Shown piece after piece: positions 18,407-27,216 of a stretch of DNA of 64,000 nt; position 1 is the stretch's first letter; every line of letters begins with the position of its first letter. Source of the DNA: Candidatus Thiodiazotropha endoloripes (GTDB taxonomy: Bacteria > Pseudomonadota > Gammaproteobacteria > Chromatiales > Chromatiaceae); contig NZ_LVJW01000003.1 in NCBI RefSeq assembly GCF_001708965.1, positions 682,001 to 746,000 of the forward strand, given 5' to 3'. The position numbers and the translations under genes were made by a program. The notes beneath the pieces were generated by a model. It saw only the letters and a program-made list of their open reading frames with translations. It searched no databases and had not been told where the DNA came from.

Positions 18407-19060
18407 TTAGCTGATACACTCTTCATTGCTGACTCTTTTTCTTCTGTTTACAGAGAGTAATCCGATCATGCCAGAGCCAAATAACCAGACTGCAGCGGGA
18501 ACTGGCACAGCACTTACATCATTACCATCGGATATATCGAGTTGAATATCGATCGTGGTTGGCAGCAGTGACCCACCTGCAAGAAAGGCGTAATAGTGCT
18601 TAGTGGGATCAAAGTTTCTTGGATTCAAGGACCCGGTAATGTTATTCGTGGCGTCAGGTGCAATATAGTTCGAGCCCCAACTGTAGATCTCCCACCCAAC
18701 GACATTGTCATTAAAGAACTGGGTCACATCTGCATTCGTATCTGACAGTGCAAGAAAAGCACTCGGATCGTTGTACAGAGCATCATTAGGATCTGTTGCA
18801 AGGGCAAATCCCAATGTCGTGCCCAATGTGGAATAGCTGCTGGTCGTTACTTGGATATCCATCTGCCCATCCCAGCCACTACCAAGGTCGACTCTGACGA
18901 TATCGGCGGCAACGGTACCTGTGGCACCATTGATATTAACCGGATATTGAGGATTGGTAAGATCCAGCTGGGAGCTATACTGTGCGATTGCTGCGATGGC
19001 ATTGCAACTGGCTAGCGTCATCAATGCGGCTATCCATTTTATATATTGTCGATACTTCAT
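18407..19060 (-). CDS. PEP-CTERM sorting-signal protein
   Basis: A 217-residue exported protein with a signal peptide (IKWIAALMTLASCNAIAAIA, residues 8-27) and a C-terminal sorting tail: VPVPAAVWLFGSGMIGLLSV followed by the basic stop NRRKR. This is the VPxPAAVWLFGSG form common in gammaproteobacteria and is the expected substrate of the exosortase at 4295. The mature part has no recognised enzyme motif; it is rich in Asp, Asn, Ser and Thr. After the basic cluster there are eight extra residues including Cys. Start ATG at 19060 has AAGGAGA just upstream. It is transcribed alone. Confidence 0.92.
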   Translation of the reverse strand: MKYRQYIKWIAALMTLASCNAIAAIAQYSSQLDLTNPQYPVNINGATGTVAADIVRVDLGSGWDGQMDIQVTTSSYSTLGTTLGFALATDPNDALYNDPSAFLALSDTNADVTQFFNDNVVGWEIYSWGSNYIAPDATNNITGSLNPRNFDPTKHYYAFLAGGSLLPTTIDIQLDISDGNDVSAVPVPAAVWLFGSGMIGLLSVNRRKRVSNEECIS

Positions 19061-19577
19061 TTACATCTCCTTGTTATTGACTTGTGGAAGTAGCTTTGCC
19101 TTGCATAGTTGATGTCTCAATCTATGAAGTTATGACAATATCCACTTGATTCGCTGTATAACACAAGGGTTTACCCTATTCTGTGAAATGAAACGACGTA
19201 TTAAATGTGAAGCACTCGACCCTTTAAAACGCTCACGCGGAATAGGTTCTGCTCGGTCGTTCTGCAGGAAAATAGGCGGTTAATTGAGGTTTGATGTGAT
19301 GAAAGTGAGTTGAGATCAATTTGCCGGTTCCTTCCATCCTACAGAGATAAGGTGCTTTACCATAGGTGTTTCCAGGCTCTCAACTTTAAGCGGGATAGTT
19401 CATTTTAGTACTGGTCCGAATTTCACCGAATCACGGAGTTGATGATTATTGCAACCTATCAATCCAGTAAATAGAGTGGATTCAGCTATGTGAGAATCAG
19501 TAAAATCTGTTTACAATATCTATAATATGAAAAGGCGGTTTTTTTAATCAACATTGACTCAACAGCGTGTTAAGACC
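19061..19577. other. Divergent intergenic region
   Basis: About 520 bp between the PEP-CTERM gene (minus) and a small unknown gene (plus). The ribosome site of the PEP-CTERM gene lies at its left end. I searched for a sigma54 -24/-12 pair, known upstream of some PEP-CTERM genes, and did not see one. Confidence 0.4.
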
Positions 19578-19880
19578 ATGGCAGATAAAATATACGAAGG
19601 TATTCACAACGCCCCCAAAGGCGCAATGAACCCTACCGGCAACATCATTCGTGATGCCTGGGTTTTTGGCTTGATTCCGGAGACTGAATCCTGCGAAGGC
19701 TGGACGGTTCCGAGGATCACCGATCTCTATGATAAGGTTACTCTGGAGTGGGAAAAATATGGACACCTGGTGTCGAATCTACCGGAAGATCTGGCTGAAA
19801 GGCACAGCCGAATCTATCAGCAGGCGATCACCGAGGCGAAAGCGAAAGGATGGGATCCTGAATTGGGTGATGATGACTGA
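19578..19880 (+). CDS. Small conserved-looking protein of unknown function beside the cbb locus
   Basis: A 100-residue soluble acidic protein with no recognised domain. It is rich in Trp, Glu and Asp, begins MADKIYEGIHNAPKG and ends with GDDD. Coding character is good (ordinary codon use, following gene 11 bp away). The ATG at 19578 is chosen; a TTG at 19554 would add eight residues. The two-gene unit converges on cbbO, so a link with carbon fixation is only positional. Confidence 0.6.
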   Translation: MADKIYEGIHNAPKGAMNPTGNIIRDAWVFGLIPETESCEGWTVPRITDLYDKVTLEWEKYGHLVSNLPEDLAERHSRIYQQAITEAKAKGWDPELGDDD

Positions 19881-19891
19881 GGTTTACTGAC

Positions 19892-20347
19892 ATGGGGGAA
19901 AATCTCAGTGAAATCTTCTTTAGGCCGGATGAGTTGGCTTGTGAACGTTTGACCATTCCGGCTCCTCTCTACAATCAGTGCCGACTTATGTTGAGTCGGT
20001 GTCAGTACGAACATGTTTTTATCCCGGTTCGTACCTTGCAGATACAGGCCGTGCTGGATGATGAAGAGGTGATTTTTATTGATAACCAGGCCTATGCGGT
20101 TAAGGATGGCCAGGGTGGTAAGCTGATTCGATTGGCCTGGAAGTTTCGTCGTGATCTCGATCGGGATAATCTGACCGAACCGGCACCAATCGATATGATC
20201 TATTATGACGAGAAGGCCAGAGAGCTCCATAATCGTCTGATAGGCGAGTTTAAGAAAGCCATGGATCTGCTTGAGGAAAGGGCCAAAGAGCATGGCTGTG
20301 AACCCAAAGTCAAACGGGTTCTGCCCTTTCCAAAAGCAGATTCCTGA
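19892..20347 (+). CDS. Unknown protein, second gene of the pair beside cbbO
   Basis: A 151-residue soluble protein without a recognised domain. A beta-rich middle (HVFIPVRTLQIQAVLDDEEV, then a display of IFIDNQAYAVKDGQGG) is followed by a charged helical C-terminal half. It begins 11 bp after the preceding small gene and ends 19 bp from the stop of the convergent cbbO, with no room for a separate terminator. Function cannot be assigned. Confidence 0.6.
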   Translation: MGENLSEIFFRPDELACERLTIPAPLYNQCRLMLSRCQYEHVFIPVRTLQIQAVLDDEEVIFIDNQAYAVKDGQGGKLIRLAWKFRRDLDRDNLTEPAPIDMIYYDEKARELHNRLIGEFKKAMDLLEERAKEHGCEPKVKRVLPFPKADS

Positions 20348-20366
20348 TCAGAGTCAGCTGTCTCGG

Positions 20367-22748
20367 TTAGCCGGTCAGTGCGGCGAACACACTGGGTAGT
20401 CTTTCCGGCAGGCGTTCCACATTATCCACGATCGAGTAGCCGTTCTCACCAAAGATTCTGGAGACATAGCGGTCAGCGTTGGGATCAAGGGTCAGGCAAT
20501 AGGTATAGACGCCCTGCATGGCCAGGTCCTCAACCGCCTTTTTGGCATCGTGTCGAAGGTATTGAGGGTCACGCTCATCGATATCCGCCGGTTCTCCGTC
20601 GGTAACCAGTAGCACCAGTCTTTTTTGTGCATTTTGCTCGGTCAGATGCCAGCCGGCATGTCGCAGTGCCGCGCCCATACGGGTGGAGAGTCCTCCCTTC
20701 ATACCCGCCATGCGTGCTTTGGCTTCATCGTCGTAACTCTGCTCGAAGTCCTTGAAGCGATAATACTGCACATCATGACGACCATCCGATGCAAAGCCGT
20801 GAACGGCAAAGTTATCACCAATCGAGTCGATCGCCCAGGAGAGCAGTCCGGCAGACTCCCGGGTCAGGTCGAGAATGCTCTCCTGATCCTCATAACCCTC
20901 TTCACCTTCGGCGATGTCGCCAATCTTTTCATTGGTTGATTCAGAGAGATCGAGCAGCAGCACAATCGAGAGATCACGAACATGGCGCGTGATGCGAATG
21001 TTGATCCGGGGATCTGGCATAACACCGCGGCGGATGTCTATCATTGCCCGAACGGCTGCATTAAGATCCAGCTCTTCTCCCTCTTCGTAACCCCTGCGTC
21101 GTACAATGCCCTGGGGCTGCAATGCATCGATCAGATGGCGGATACGCGAAGCGATCGGCTTATGCTTGGTGAGTATCTCGTCCATGATCTCGGGATCACC
21201 AACGCCTTGCTTACGCTCAATGACGGTTGCCCATTCGGGGCGGGCAAGTTGTACATGGTAATCCCACTCATTGTAGTGGTAGGGGTCGGATACAGGCTCC
21301 ACGCCTTCCATCTCATTGTAACTGACTCCCATGTCTTCGTAGGGGAACAGCTCAGTGGAGAGCACCAGGATCTCATCCGGATTGTCGTGAGTCATCTCCG
21401 AGTCGAGGTCGTTGACGAACTCCATCAGGCTGACGTATCGACGAACCGTCTTCTGCGAAGTCGGCAGGTAGTCGATGCCCTGGGATTCGAACATGTTCTC
21501 AGAGAATTCCCAGAAATAGCGGTTGTCGTCCCGATATGGGATCGGCCACTCGGAGAGGATGCGCACACTGGGAATCTTGGCGATTTCGACAATTTTGTTG
21601 TAGAAATCGATGCCCGCCATCCAGGACAAACGTGGATTGTAAGGATCCTCTTCCAATTTGGTTACAAAATCATCGGCAGCCTGGTTGATTACATCACTCT
21701 CATCACGATAATCACGATCCATGATGGCGCGGGTCGTGCGCATCATCAGATCCATAGTCTCGTGCGGTTTGCCGTAATCGTCGTTCTCACCAGGCTCGGA
21801 GGTGAAGAACTGCAACCAGAGTTTGCGTAAACCGGGAAATGCGCTGTAGGCAAGGTACTCGACGCGAGCATCCTCGAACAGTTCGATCATACGCATTTGT
21901 GCCTGAGAGAGTTGCTCCGCAGAGATCGGTTCACGGGTATAGACCATGTGCGCGGCAGCATGAGCGGCGGTGGCCCGATAGACCTCCATCCCATCAATAC
22001 CTCGGAATGGATCGAAGGCATCCGGTACGTGGATCTGAAAACTCTCGATATAGGGACGAATGCCCTGGCGCGATTCGAAGTCGCCTGCCGTGGGTCGCAT
22101 GAAAAAGGCACGTGCCCAGAGTGCGCGCAAGTAGAAGTTAAGCTTACGCTGATTGTCGATGAACAGGGTACCGCGTCGCTCAGACTGGAGAATCGAGCGG
22201 GCTGACTCGGTCTGTAGACCAAAATAGGCCAGCTGTCCGTCAAGGTCACGCTGATGCGCCTGTGCACCCCACATCACCCAACGGCGAAGCCCGCCAAGAG
22301 TCAGCTTGGAGAGGAGTTCGTCCAGGTTCTCCATCATCGGACGCAGACCCCTTGGGGCCTTGCCTGTCATCTGGTGCAACAGCTTGAGAAAACCGCGCAT
22401 GACATCCGCATCGCCGAGGCGTGAGGCTGCAAGTGGTAGGCTGGCCACAATCAGAGTGATGACACTGCCGGAGGTGTGCGAAGCCAGTTTCATCATCGCT
22501 TCGACGATGTCGGGGATGATATCCTCACCCACCTCTTTGGCAACACCCGGCATTTCCTGTACATAGGTCAGCACCAGGTCCTGGCCACGTCCCAGAGTAC
22601 AGAAGGCACGCATGCCTTCCAGGTAGTTTTGCAGGCCGCGCGGTGACATGACCCGTTGGGCCTCATGGTAGGATGACTCAAGTGCCTCTAAGTGCTCGTG
22701 GTCGCCCTCATCGAGGCAGGTGATATATTCCGAAAAATTGACGCTCAT
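20367..22748 (-). CDS. cbbO: RuBisCO activation protein CbbO
   Basis: CbbO is the VWA-domain adaptor that joins the CbbQ AAA+ ring to inhibited RuBisCO so that sugar-phosphate inhibitors are released. The protein has 793 residues from the ATG at 22748, which has GGAGAG upstream; an earlier in-frame ATG is not used. The C-terminal VWA domain (about residues 585-793) has an intact MIDAS start, LLLDLSESTNEK, and the later TDGEPADIDERD. The long N-terminal region binds CbbQ in studied homologues. It is the last gene of the cbbLSQO series and is separated from cbbQ by an unusual 220-bp spacer. Confidence 0.93.
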   Translation of the reverse strand: MSVNFSEYITCLDEGDHEHLEALESSYHEAQRVMSPRGLQNYLEGMRAFCTLGRGQDLVLTYVQEMPGVAKEVGEDIIPDIVEAMMKLASHTSGSVITLIVASLPLAASRLGDADVMRGFLKLLHQMTGKAPRGLRPMMENLDELLSKLTLGGLRRWVMWGAQAHQRDLDGQLAYFGLQTESARSILQSERRGTLFIDNQRKLNFYLRALWARAFFMRPTAGDFESRQGIRPYIESFQIHVPDAFDPFRGIDGMEVYRATAAHAAAHMVYTREPISAEQLSQAQMRMIELFEDARVEYLAYSAFPGLRKLWLQFFTSEPGENDDYGKPHETMDLMMRTTRAIMDRDYRDESDVINQAADDFVTKLEEDPYNPRLSWMAGIDFYNKIVEIAKIPSVRILSEWPIPYRDDNRYFWEFSENMFESQGIDYLPTSQKTVRRYVSLMEFVNDLDSEMTHDNPDEILVLSTELFPYEDMGVSYNEMEGVEPVSDPYHYNEWDYHVQLARPEWATVIERKQGVGDPEIMDEILTKHKPIASRIRHLIDALQPQGIVRRRGYEEGEELDLNAAVRAMIDIRRGVMPDPRINIRITRHVRDLSIVLLLDLSESTNEKIGDIAEGEEGYEDQESILDLTRESAGLLSWAIDSIGDNFAVHGFASDGRHDVQYYRFKDFEQSYDDEAKARMAGMKGGLSTRMGAALRHAGWHLTEQNAQKRLVLLVTDGEPADIDERDPQYLRHDAKKAVEDLAMQGVYTYCLTLDPNADRYVSRIFGENGYSIVDNVERLPERLPSVFAALTG

Positions 22749-22968
22749 GGTTCTCTCCGGACGCAAATTCCGCCGAGGTACGCAGAGGCCGCAGAACAAA
22801 CAGCTGATACAGATGGGTAAGAATCAGTGTGTGCAGACTGAAAGGGGCTTTTGGCCCGGGTGCCTACCTCTTGGGAAGGCACGCTTTCAAATCGATACAC
22901 GACATGAGTCATTGATTGAACCCTCTGCGTAGTCTGTGCTCCTGTGCGTTCTCTGCGTCCAACGCGCA
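22749..22968. repeat. MITE-like insertion between cbbQ and cbbO
   Basis: This 220-bp spacer has a perfect 10-bp inverted repeat near its ends, TACGCAGAGG (22779-22788) and CCTCTGCGTA (22922-22931), with further related CGCAGAR/YTCTGCG words outside and inside it (22789-22798, 22948-22960). No convincing reading frame is present. The pattern resembles the short CTCTGCG-type interspersed elements of environmental proteobacteria; copy number cannot be judged from one window. Confidence 0.55.
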
Positions 22969-23775
22969 TCAGAAATAGGTGTTGACCGCAGCACTCAGGG
23001 TGTCGCGCATATCCGGATCATCGGTAAGCGGGGTGACCAGGGCCATTTGACACGCTGACATCGGATCGATGCCTTTGGAAACCAGCTGTGCTGCATATAC
23101 CAGCAGTCGGGTAGACATACCTTCATCCAGGCCATGACCTTTAAGATTGCGGGAACGCTGGGCGATTTGTACAAGCTTGCCGGCAGTCTCCGCGTCTACG
23201 CCACCTTCATGTTGAACGATCTCGGTCTCGATTTCGGTCTCCGGATAGTCGAAGTCCATGCCGCCAAAGCGTTGCTTAGTGGATTGTTTGAGATCCTTCA
23301 TCAACGACTGATAGCCGGGGTTGTAGGAGATAACAATCTGGAAATCCGGATGCGCCTTGACCAGTTCGCCTTTCTTTTCAAGCGGCAGTTCACGACGGTG
23401 GTCGGTCAGCGGGTGAATGACCACAGTGGTGTCCTGACGGGCTTCGACGACTTCGTCGAGATAGCAGATGGCACCAATCCGTGCAGCCACGGTCAATGGT
23501 CCGTCCTGCCACTTGGTGCCGTTGATATCGAGCAGGAAGCGTCCAACTAGATCAGAGGCAGTCATGTCTTCGTTACAGGCAACAGTGATCAACGGCTTAT
23601 TAAGCTTGTACGCCATATATTCAACAAACCGTGATTTACCGCAACCAGTTGGGCCTTTGAGCATGACCGGCATGCGTGCATCGTAGGCTGCCTGGTACAT
23701 CTCGACTTCATTGCCTACGGAGCGGTAGTAAGGCTCGTCTTTAATCTGATACTGGTCTGAGTTGATATCGCTCAT
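22969..23775 (-). CDS. cbbQ: RuBisCO activase AAA+ subunit CbbQ
   Basis: A 268-residue MoxR-group AAA+ ATPase that, as a hexamer with CbbO, remodels inhibited form I RuBisCO. Walker A is GPTGCGKS at residues 41-48, Walker B is [10 protein letters not shown] near residue 108, and sensor-1 [10 protein letters not shown] lies near 150. The ATG at 23775 is preceded by AGGT-containing sequence. It lies downstream of cbbS across a strong hairpin terminator, so activase expression should be lower than that of RuBisCO itself. Confidence 0.95.
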   Translation of the reverse strand: MSDINSDQYQIKDEPYYRSVGNEVEMYQAAYDARMPVMLKGPTGCGKSRFVEYMAYKLNKPLITVACNEDMTASDLVGRFLLDINGTKWQDGPLTVAARIGAICYLDEVVEARQDTTVVIHPLTDHRRELPLEKKGELVKAHPDFQIVISYNPGYQSLMKDLKQSTKQRFGGMDFDYPETEIETEIVQHEGGVDAETAGKLVQIAQRSRNLKGHGLDEGMSTRLLVYAAQLVSKGIDPMSACQMALVTPLTDDPDMRDTLSAAVNTYF

Positions 23776-23910
23776 GATGTCCTACCTTTTGTAATCAGGT
23801 TGTTATTCACCAGGATGCCAAAGGCACCGCAGGGGTAATAGTTGAAAGCAGGTTTTCCGAAACCCTAACACATTGTTTTGGAAAACCAGCTGACTTTGAG
23901 CAGCTGTTTC

Positions 23911-23949
23911 AAAAAAAAGCCCCGCCGCCCAGGGTAGGGGGGCGGGGCC
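23911..23949 (-). terminator. Terminator/attenuator between cbbS and cbbQ
   Basis: On the minus strand GCCCCGCC pairs with GGCGGGGC around a short C/G-rich loop and is followed by eight T residues (plus-strand A-run at 23911-23918). It lies just after the cbbS stop and before cbbQ, so it probably reduces read-through into cbbQO. Confidence 0.9.
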
Positions 23950-23976
23950 CTTCGACTAAGGTTCTGAAATCAGAAC

Positions 23977-24333
23977 TTAGACAGTTTCACCACGGTAGAT
24001 AACCATGGACGCACCAGCGCACTGGGCATAGTTGTCCAGGCCCAGCAGGCGTACGTGGTTCTTCGGGTGAGCCTGGTGGCAAGCTTCACACTCGGCCAGG
24101 ATGGCGTCAACGTCGGTCTCACCGAACATCGGAAGTTTCCACATGTACCAGTAGCTGCCACTCGCATTTTCTGGTTCAGTATGTTCGATGGATGGGTTCC
24201 AGCCTTTGGATACGATGAACTCGATCTGGGTACGGATCTGGTCAGCATCCATTGAAGGCAGGTAGGAGAAAGTTTCAAACTTGCGGCTATCTGCATTGGC
24301 CAAGCTTGACTTGTAGTCTTGCATATCACTCAT
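23977..24333 (-). CDS. cbbS: RuBisCO small subunit, form IA
   Basis: The 118-residue small subunit of the L8S8 RuBisCO. It shows the normal family plan: [15 protein letters not shown] near residue 19, [14 protein letters not shown] near 44, [15 protein letters not shown] near 60, and the C-terminal core [15 protein letters not shown]. It lies 79 bp after cbbL. Association with cbbQ and cbbO rather than carboxysome genes points to the non-carboxysomal IAq type. Confidence 0.97.
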   Translation of the reverse strand: MSDMQDYKSSLANADSRKFETFSYLPSMDADQIRTQIEFIVSKGWNPSIEHTEPENASGSYWYMWKLPMFGETDVDAILAECEACHQAHPKNHVRLLGLDNYAQCAGASMVIYRGETV

Positions 24334-24412
24334 TGGTATATACCTCTAACTGTTCGAATTTGATTGAGTCGTTCAGCCGGTGGTCGGGTGCCGACCACCG
24401 CTGAACTGGTCA

Positions 24413-25831
24413 TTACTTGTGAGAAACGTCCAGCTTGTCGACGGTGTCGAATTCGAACTTGATCTCTTTCCAGGTTTCCATGGCGGCTTTCAGCTCAGGG
24501 CTGGAAGCAGCAGCATTGGTAAGGATGTCCTTACCTTCCTTCTCCAGCTCACGGCCTTGGTTGCGAGCTTCAACACAGGCTTCAACCGCAACACGGTTAG
24601 CAGCGGCGCCAGCAGCGTTGCCCCATGGGTGACCCAGGGTACCACCACCGAACTGGAGTACAGAGTCGTCACCAAAGATGTTAACCAGTGCAGGCATGTG
24701 CCATACATGGATACCACCGGAAGCAACAGGCAGTACGCCAGGCATGGAGCCCCAGTCCTGATCGAAGAAGATACCGCGTGAGCGGTCTTCTTTGACGAAG
24801 GAGTCGCGCATGATGTCGATCCAGCCCAGGGTCGCGTCACGGTCGCCTTCCAGCTTACCGACAACGGTACCAGAATGCAGATGGTCACCACCGGACAGAC
24901 GCAGGATCTTGGTCAGTACGCGGAAGTGGATACCGTGGTGCGGGTTACGGTCGAGGACCGCATGCATGGCGCGGTGAATGTGCAGCAGCATGCCGTTGTC
25001 CTGACACCATTGAGCCAGCTGGGTGTTTGCAGACCAGCCACCAGTGATGTAGTCATGCATGATGATCGGCGCGCCGATTTCTTTTGCGTATTCAGCTCGC
25101 TTCATCATTTCGTCGGAAGTCGGTGCAGTAACGTTCAGGTAGTGACCCTTGCGTTCGCCGGTTTCAGCTTCCGCTTTCTGAATCGCTTCCATGACGAAGT
25201 CAAAACGATGTTTCCAGCGCATGAAAGGCTGGGAGTTGACGTTCTCGTCATCCTTGGTGAAGTCGAGACCACCACGCAGACCTTCATAGCAGGCACGGCC
25301 GTAGTTTTTAGCGGACAGGCCAAGCTTTGGCTTGATGGTACAACCCAGCAGTGGACGACCGTACTTGTTCAGCATATCACGCTCAACCTGGATACCCTGA
25401 GGTGGTCCATTACAGGTCATGACATAGGCAATTGGGAAGCGGATGTCTTCCAGGCGCAGTGCACGCAGGGCCTTGAAGCCGAAAACGTTACCAACAAGAG
25501 AGGTCATGACGTTAACGACAGAGCCCTCTTCGAACAGATCGATCGGGTAGGCTACGAATGCGTAGAAACAGGTGTCGTCGCCAGGAACGTCTTCGATGGC
25601 GTAGGCACGACCTTTGTAGTGATCCAGGTCGGTCAGCAGGTCGGTCCATACAGTAGTCCAGGTACCGGTAGAAGACTCAGCGGCCACAGCGGCTGCCACC
25701 TCTTCACGTGGTACGCCCGGCTGAGGGGTAACTTTGAAGCATGCCAGGATATCAGTATCCAGTGGCGTGTACTCGGGCATCCAGTATGTCTCGCGGTACT
25801 CTTTTACACCCGCATCATATTTCTTGGCCAT
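24413..25831 (-). CDS. cbbL: RuBisCO large subunit, form IA
   Basis: The catalytic subunit fixing CO2 onto ribulose 1,5-bisphosphate. The 472-residue protein starts at [12 protein letters not shown] (25831), with GGAGGA about 8 bases upstream; an in-frame extension to 25927 is noncoding leader. Active-site blocks are intact: [11 protein letters not shown], the carbamylated lysine block [35 protein letters not shown] with loop 6, and [10 protein letters not shown]. With cbbS, cbbQ and cbbO it forms a minus-strand operon divergent from cbbR. Confidence 0.98.
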   Translation of the reverse strand: MAKKYDAGVKEYRETYWMPEYTPLDTDILACFKVTPQPGVPREEVAAAVAAESSTGTWTTVWTDLLTDLDHYKGRAYAIEDVPGDDTCFYAFVAYPIDLFEEGSVVNVMTSLVGNVFGFKALRALRLEDIRFPIAYVMTCNGPPQGIQVERDMLNKYGRPLLGCTIKPKLGLSAKNYGRACYEGLRGGLDFTKDDENVNSQPFMRWKHRFDFVMEAIQKAEAETGERKGHYLNVTAPTSDEMMKRAEYAKEIGAPIIMHDYITGGWSANTQLAQWCQDNGMLLHIHRAMHAVLDRNPHHGIHFRVLTKILRLSGGDHLHSGTVVGKLEGDRDATLGWIDIMRDSFVKEDRSRGIFFDQDWGSMPGVLPVASGGIHVWHMPALVNIFGDDSVLQFGGGTLGHPWGNAAGAAANRVAVEACVEARNQGRELEKEGKDILTNAAASSPELKAAMETWKEIKFEFDTVDKLDVSHK

Positions 25832-25873
25832 TATAGCGATTCCTCCAAATTTAGGATTGCGTTGCCTTGAAAT

Positions 25874-25900
25874 ACAGCCGGTAGTCAATTGACCGGCTGT
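25874..25900 (-). promoter_or_regulatory. Leader hairpin upstream of cbbL
   Basis: ACAGCCGGT (25874-25882) and ACCGGCTGT (25892-25900) form a perfect 9-bp stem with a 9-nt loop in the cbbL leader, about 43 bp before the start. It could stabilise the abundant RuBisCO mRNA or be an operator. Confidence 0.5.
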
Positions 25901-25917
25901 AAGTAAAGATTTCATGT

Positions 25918-25954
25918 ATATGCTCAATCAAAGTTTCAGCATATGCTCAATCAA
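25918..25954 (-). promoter_or_regulatory. Tandem repeats, candidate CbbR operator for cbbL
   Basis: ATATGCTCAATCAA occurs twice in direct orientation (25918-25931 and 25941-25954), 23 bp apart start to start, about two helical turns. The repeat lies between divergent cbbL and cbbR, where LysR-type CbbR dimers bind. A TATAAT at 26032-26037 could be the -10 box for cbbR. Confidence 0.55.
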
Positions 25955-26086
25955 GGTGCAGCTAGTATAGGTATCTCAGAGCTTAAGGGAAGTCAGATCT
26001 TTTAATCGAAATCATAAATAAAAACTTATACTATAATGGCGTCATAATCATTTTTTCTGATACATGGATCATTGGGTACCACTGGA

Positions 26087-26995
26087 ATGCACGTAACTCT
26101 CCGTCAATTAAAGGTTTTTGAGACTGTCGCCCAACATCTCAACTACACGCAGGCCGCCAAGGCGCTGCATCTGAGCCAGCCAGCCGTGTCGATGCAGGTC
26201 AAACAGTTGGAAGAATCGGTGGGTATGCCCCTGTTCGAGCATGCGGGTAAAAAGATCCAGCTGACCGAGGTCGGGCGGGAGGTGCATCAATATGCTCGCA
26301 CGATCTTTCAGACCTTCGAAGAGATGGAGGATGTGGTGTCGGCCCTGAAAGGGCTCGATACCGGGCACCTGGATATCGCGGTGGCGAGTACCGTAAACTA
26401 TTTCGCCCCCAGGCTGTTGGCGGCTTTCAGCCGCAGTTTTCCCAGTATCGACTTGCGTCTGGATGTGACCAATCGTGAACGGTTGATGAGCCTGTTGCAG
26501 AACAATGAGACCGATCTGGTGCTGATGGGGCGGCCACCGGATGATATCGATCTGGAATTCAAGCCTTTCATGGATAACCCATTGGTGGTGATCGCACCAC
26601 CGGGCCACCCATTGCAGAATCAGCGCAATATTCCGGCCAAACGCTTGAGTGACGAGGTGTTCATCATGCGTGAGGCGGGATCGGGTACGCGACTGGCCAT
26701 GGAGCGCTATTTCGATGAGCAGCAGATTGAAATCAGACCCGGTATGCAGATGACCCGTAACGAAGCCATCAAGCAAGCGGTACGTGCTGGGATGGGGTTG
26801 GGTGTGGTCTCCACCCACACCATCGAGCTCGAGCTGGAGACAGGGCGCTTGGTGGTGCTCGATATCGAGGGTTTTCCTCTGCAGCGCCACTGGTACCTGG
26901 TTTACCGTAAAAACAAGCGCTTATCTCCGGCAGCACGGGCTTTTTTCGATTTTGTGATGGCTGAAGCCCAACACATCAAAGATGAGCCGGTTTGA
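26087..26995 (+). CDS. cbbR: LysR-type regulator CbbR
   Basis: A 302-residue LysR-family activator of Calvin-cycle genes that senses metabolites through its C-terminal domain. The winged helix-turn-helix is at residues 4-62, starting HVTLRQLKVFETVAQHLNYT, and the effector domain follows from about residue 90 (LDIAVASTVNYFAPRLL). The ATG at 26087 matches the usual MHVTLRQL start; a TTG at 26072 is an unlikely extension. It is divergent from cbbL, sharing a 255-bp control region. Confidence 0.93.
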   Translation: MHVTLRQLKVFETVAQHLNYTQAAKALHLSQPAVSMQVKQLEESVGMPLFEHAGKKIQLTEVGREVHQYARTIFQTFEEMEDVVSALKGLDTGHLDIAVASTVNYFAPRLLAAFSRSFPSIDLRLDVTNRERLMSLLQNNETDLVLMGRPPDDIDLEFKPFMDNPLVVIAPPGHPLQNQRNIPAKRLSDEVFIMREAGSGTRLAMERYFDEQQIEIRPGMQMTRNEAIKQAVRAGMGLGVVSTHTIELELETGRLVVLDIEGFPLQRHWYLVYRKNKRLSPAARAFFDFVMAEAQHIKDEPV

Positions 26996-27216
26996 ATGCA
27001 GGAGAAGCAGTGAAAGGGTATAATCACCGTTTAAGGTCCAATGCTTCACGGCGTCACGGCAACAGGCCGGTTTTTCCCCTTGCTGCGGTGAATCAGTAGC
27101 GGACTATTAAGCATTCTGCCGATTCTGGATTCGATCATAGGTTTCTGCAGTAGAGGGGTTGTCAGGCAGAGGGCAGCCTCATTTTCAGACTGTATCACCA
27201 AGGAGCCATCCTAATC

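Noticed and set aside
18407-19200. Sigma54 control of the PEP-CTERM gene
   Set aside because: No -24 GG / -12 GC pair with correct spacing was visible on the minus strand.
20982-21830. 282-codon plus-strand frame opposite cbbO
   Set aside because: It is a shadow of the well-supported cbbO gene with no domain of its own.
22745-22969. 74-codon minus-strand frame between cbbQ and cbbO
   Set aside because: It lies in the repeat-like spacer, has an Arg/Ser-rich composition unlike a protein, and lacks a ribosome site.
24413-25927. Longer cbbL reading frame starting at 25927
   Set aside because: The first 32 codons cover the leader hairpin and operator repeat; the ATG at 25831 has a clear ribosome site and the normal RuBisCO N-terminus.
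26108-26890. 260-codon minus-strand frame opposite cbbR
   Set aside because: His/Gln-rich antisense shadow of cbbR.
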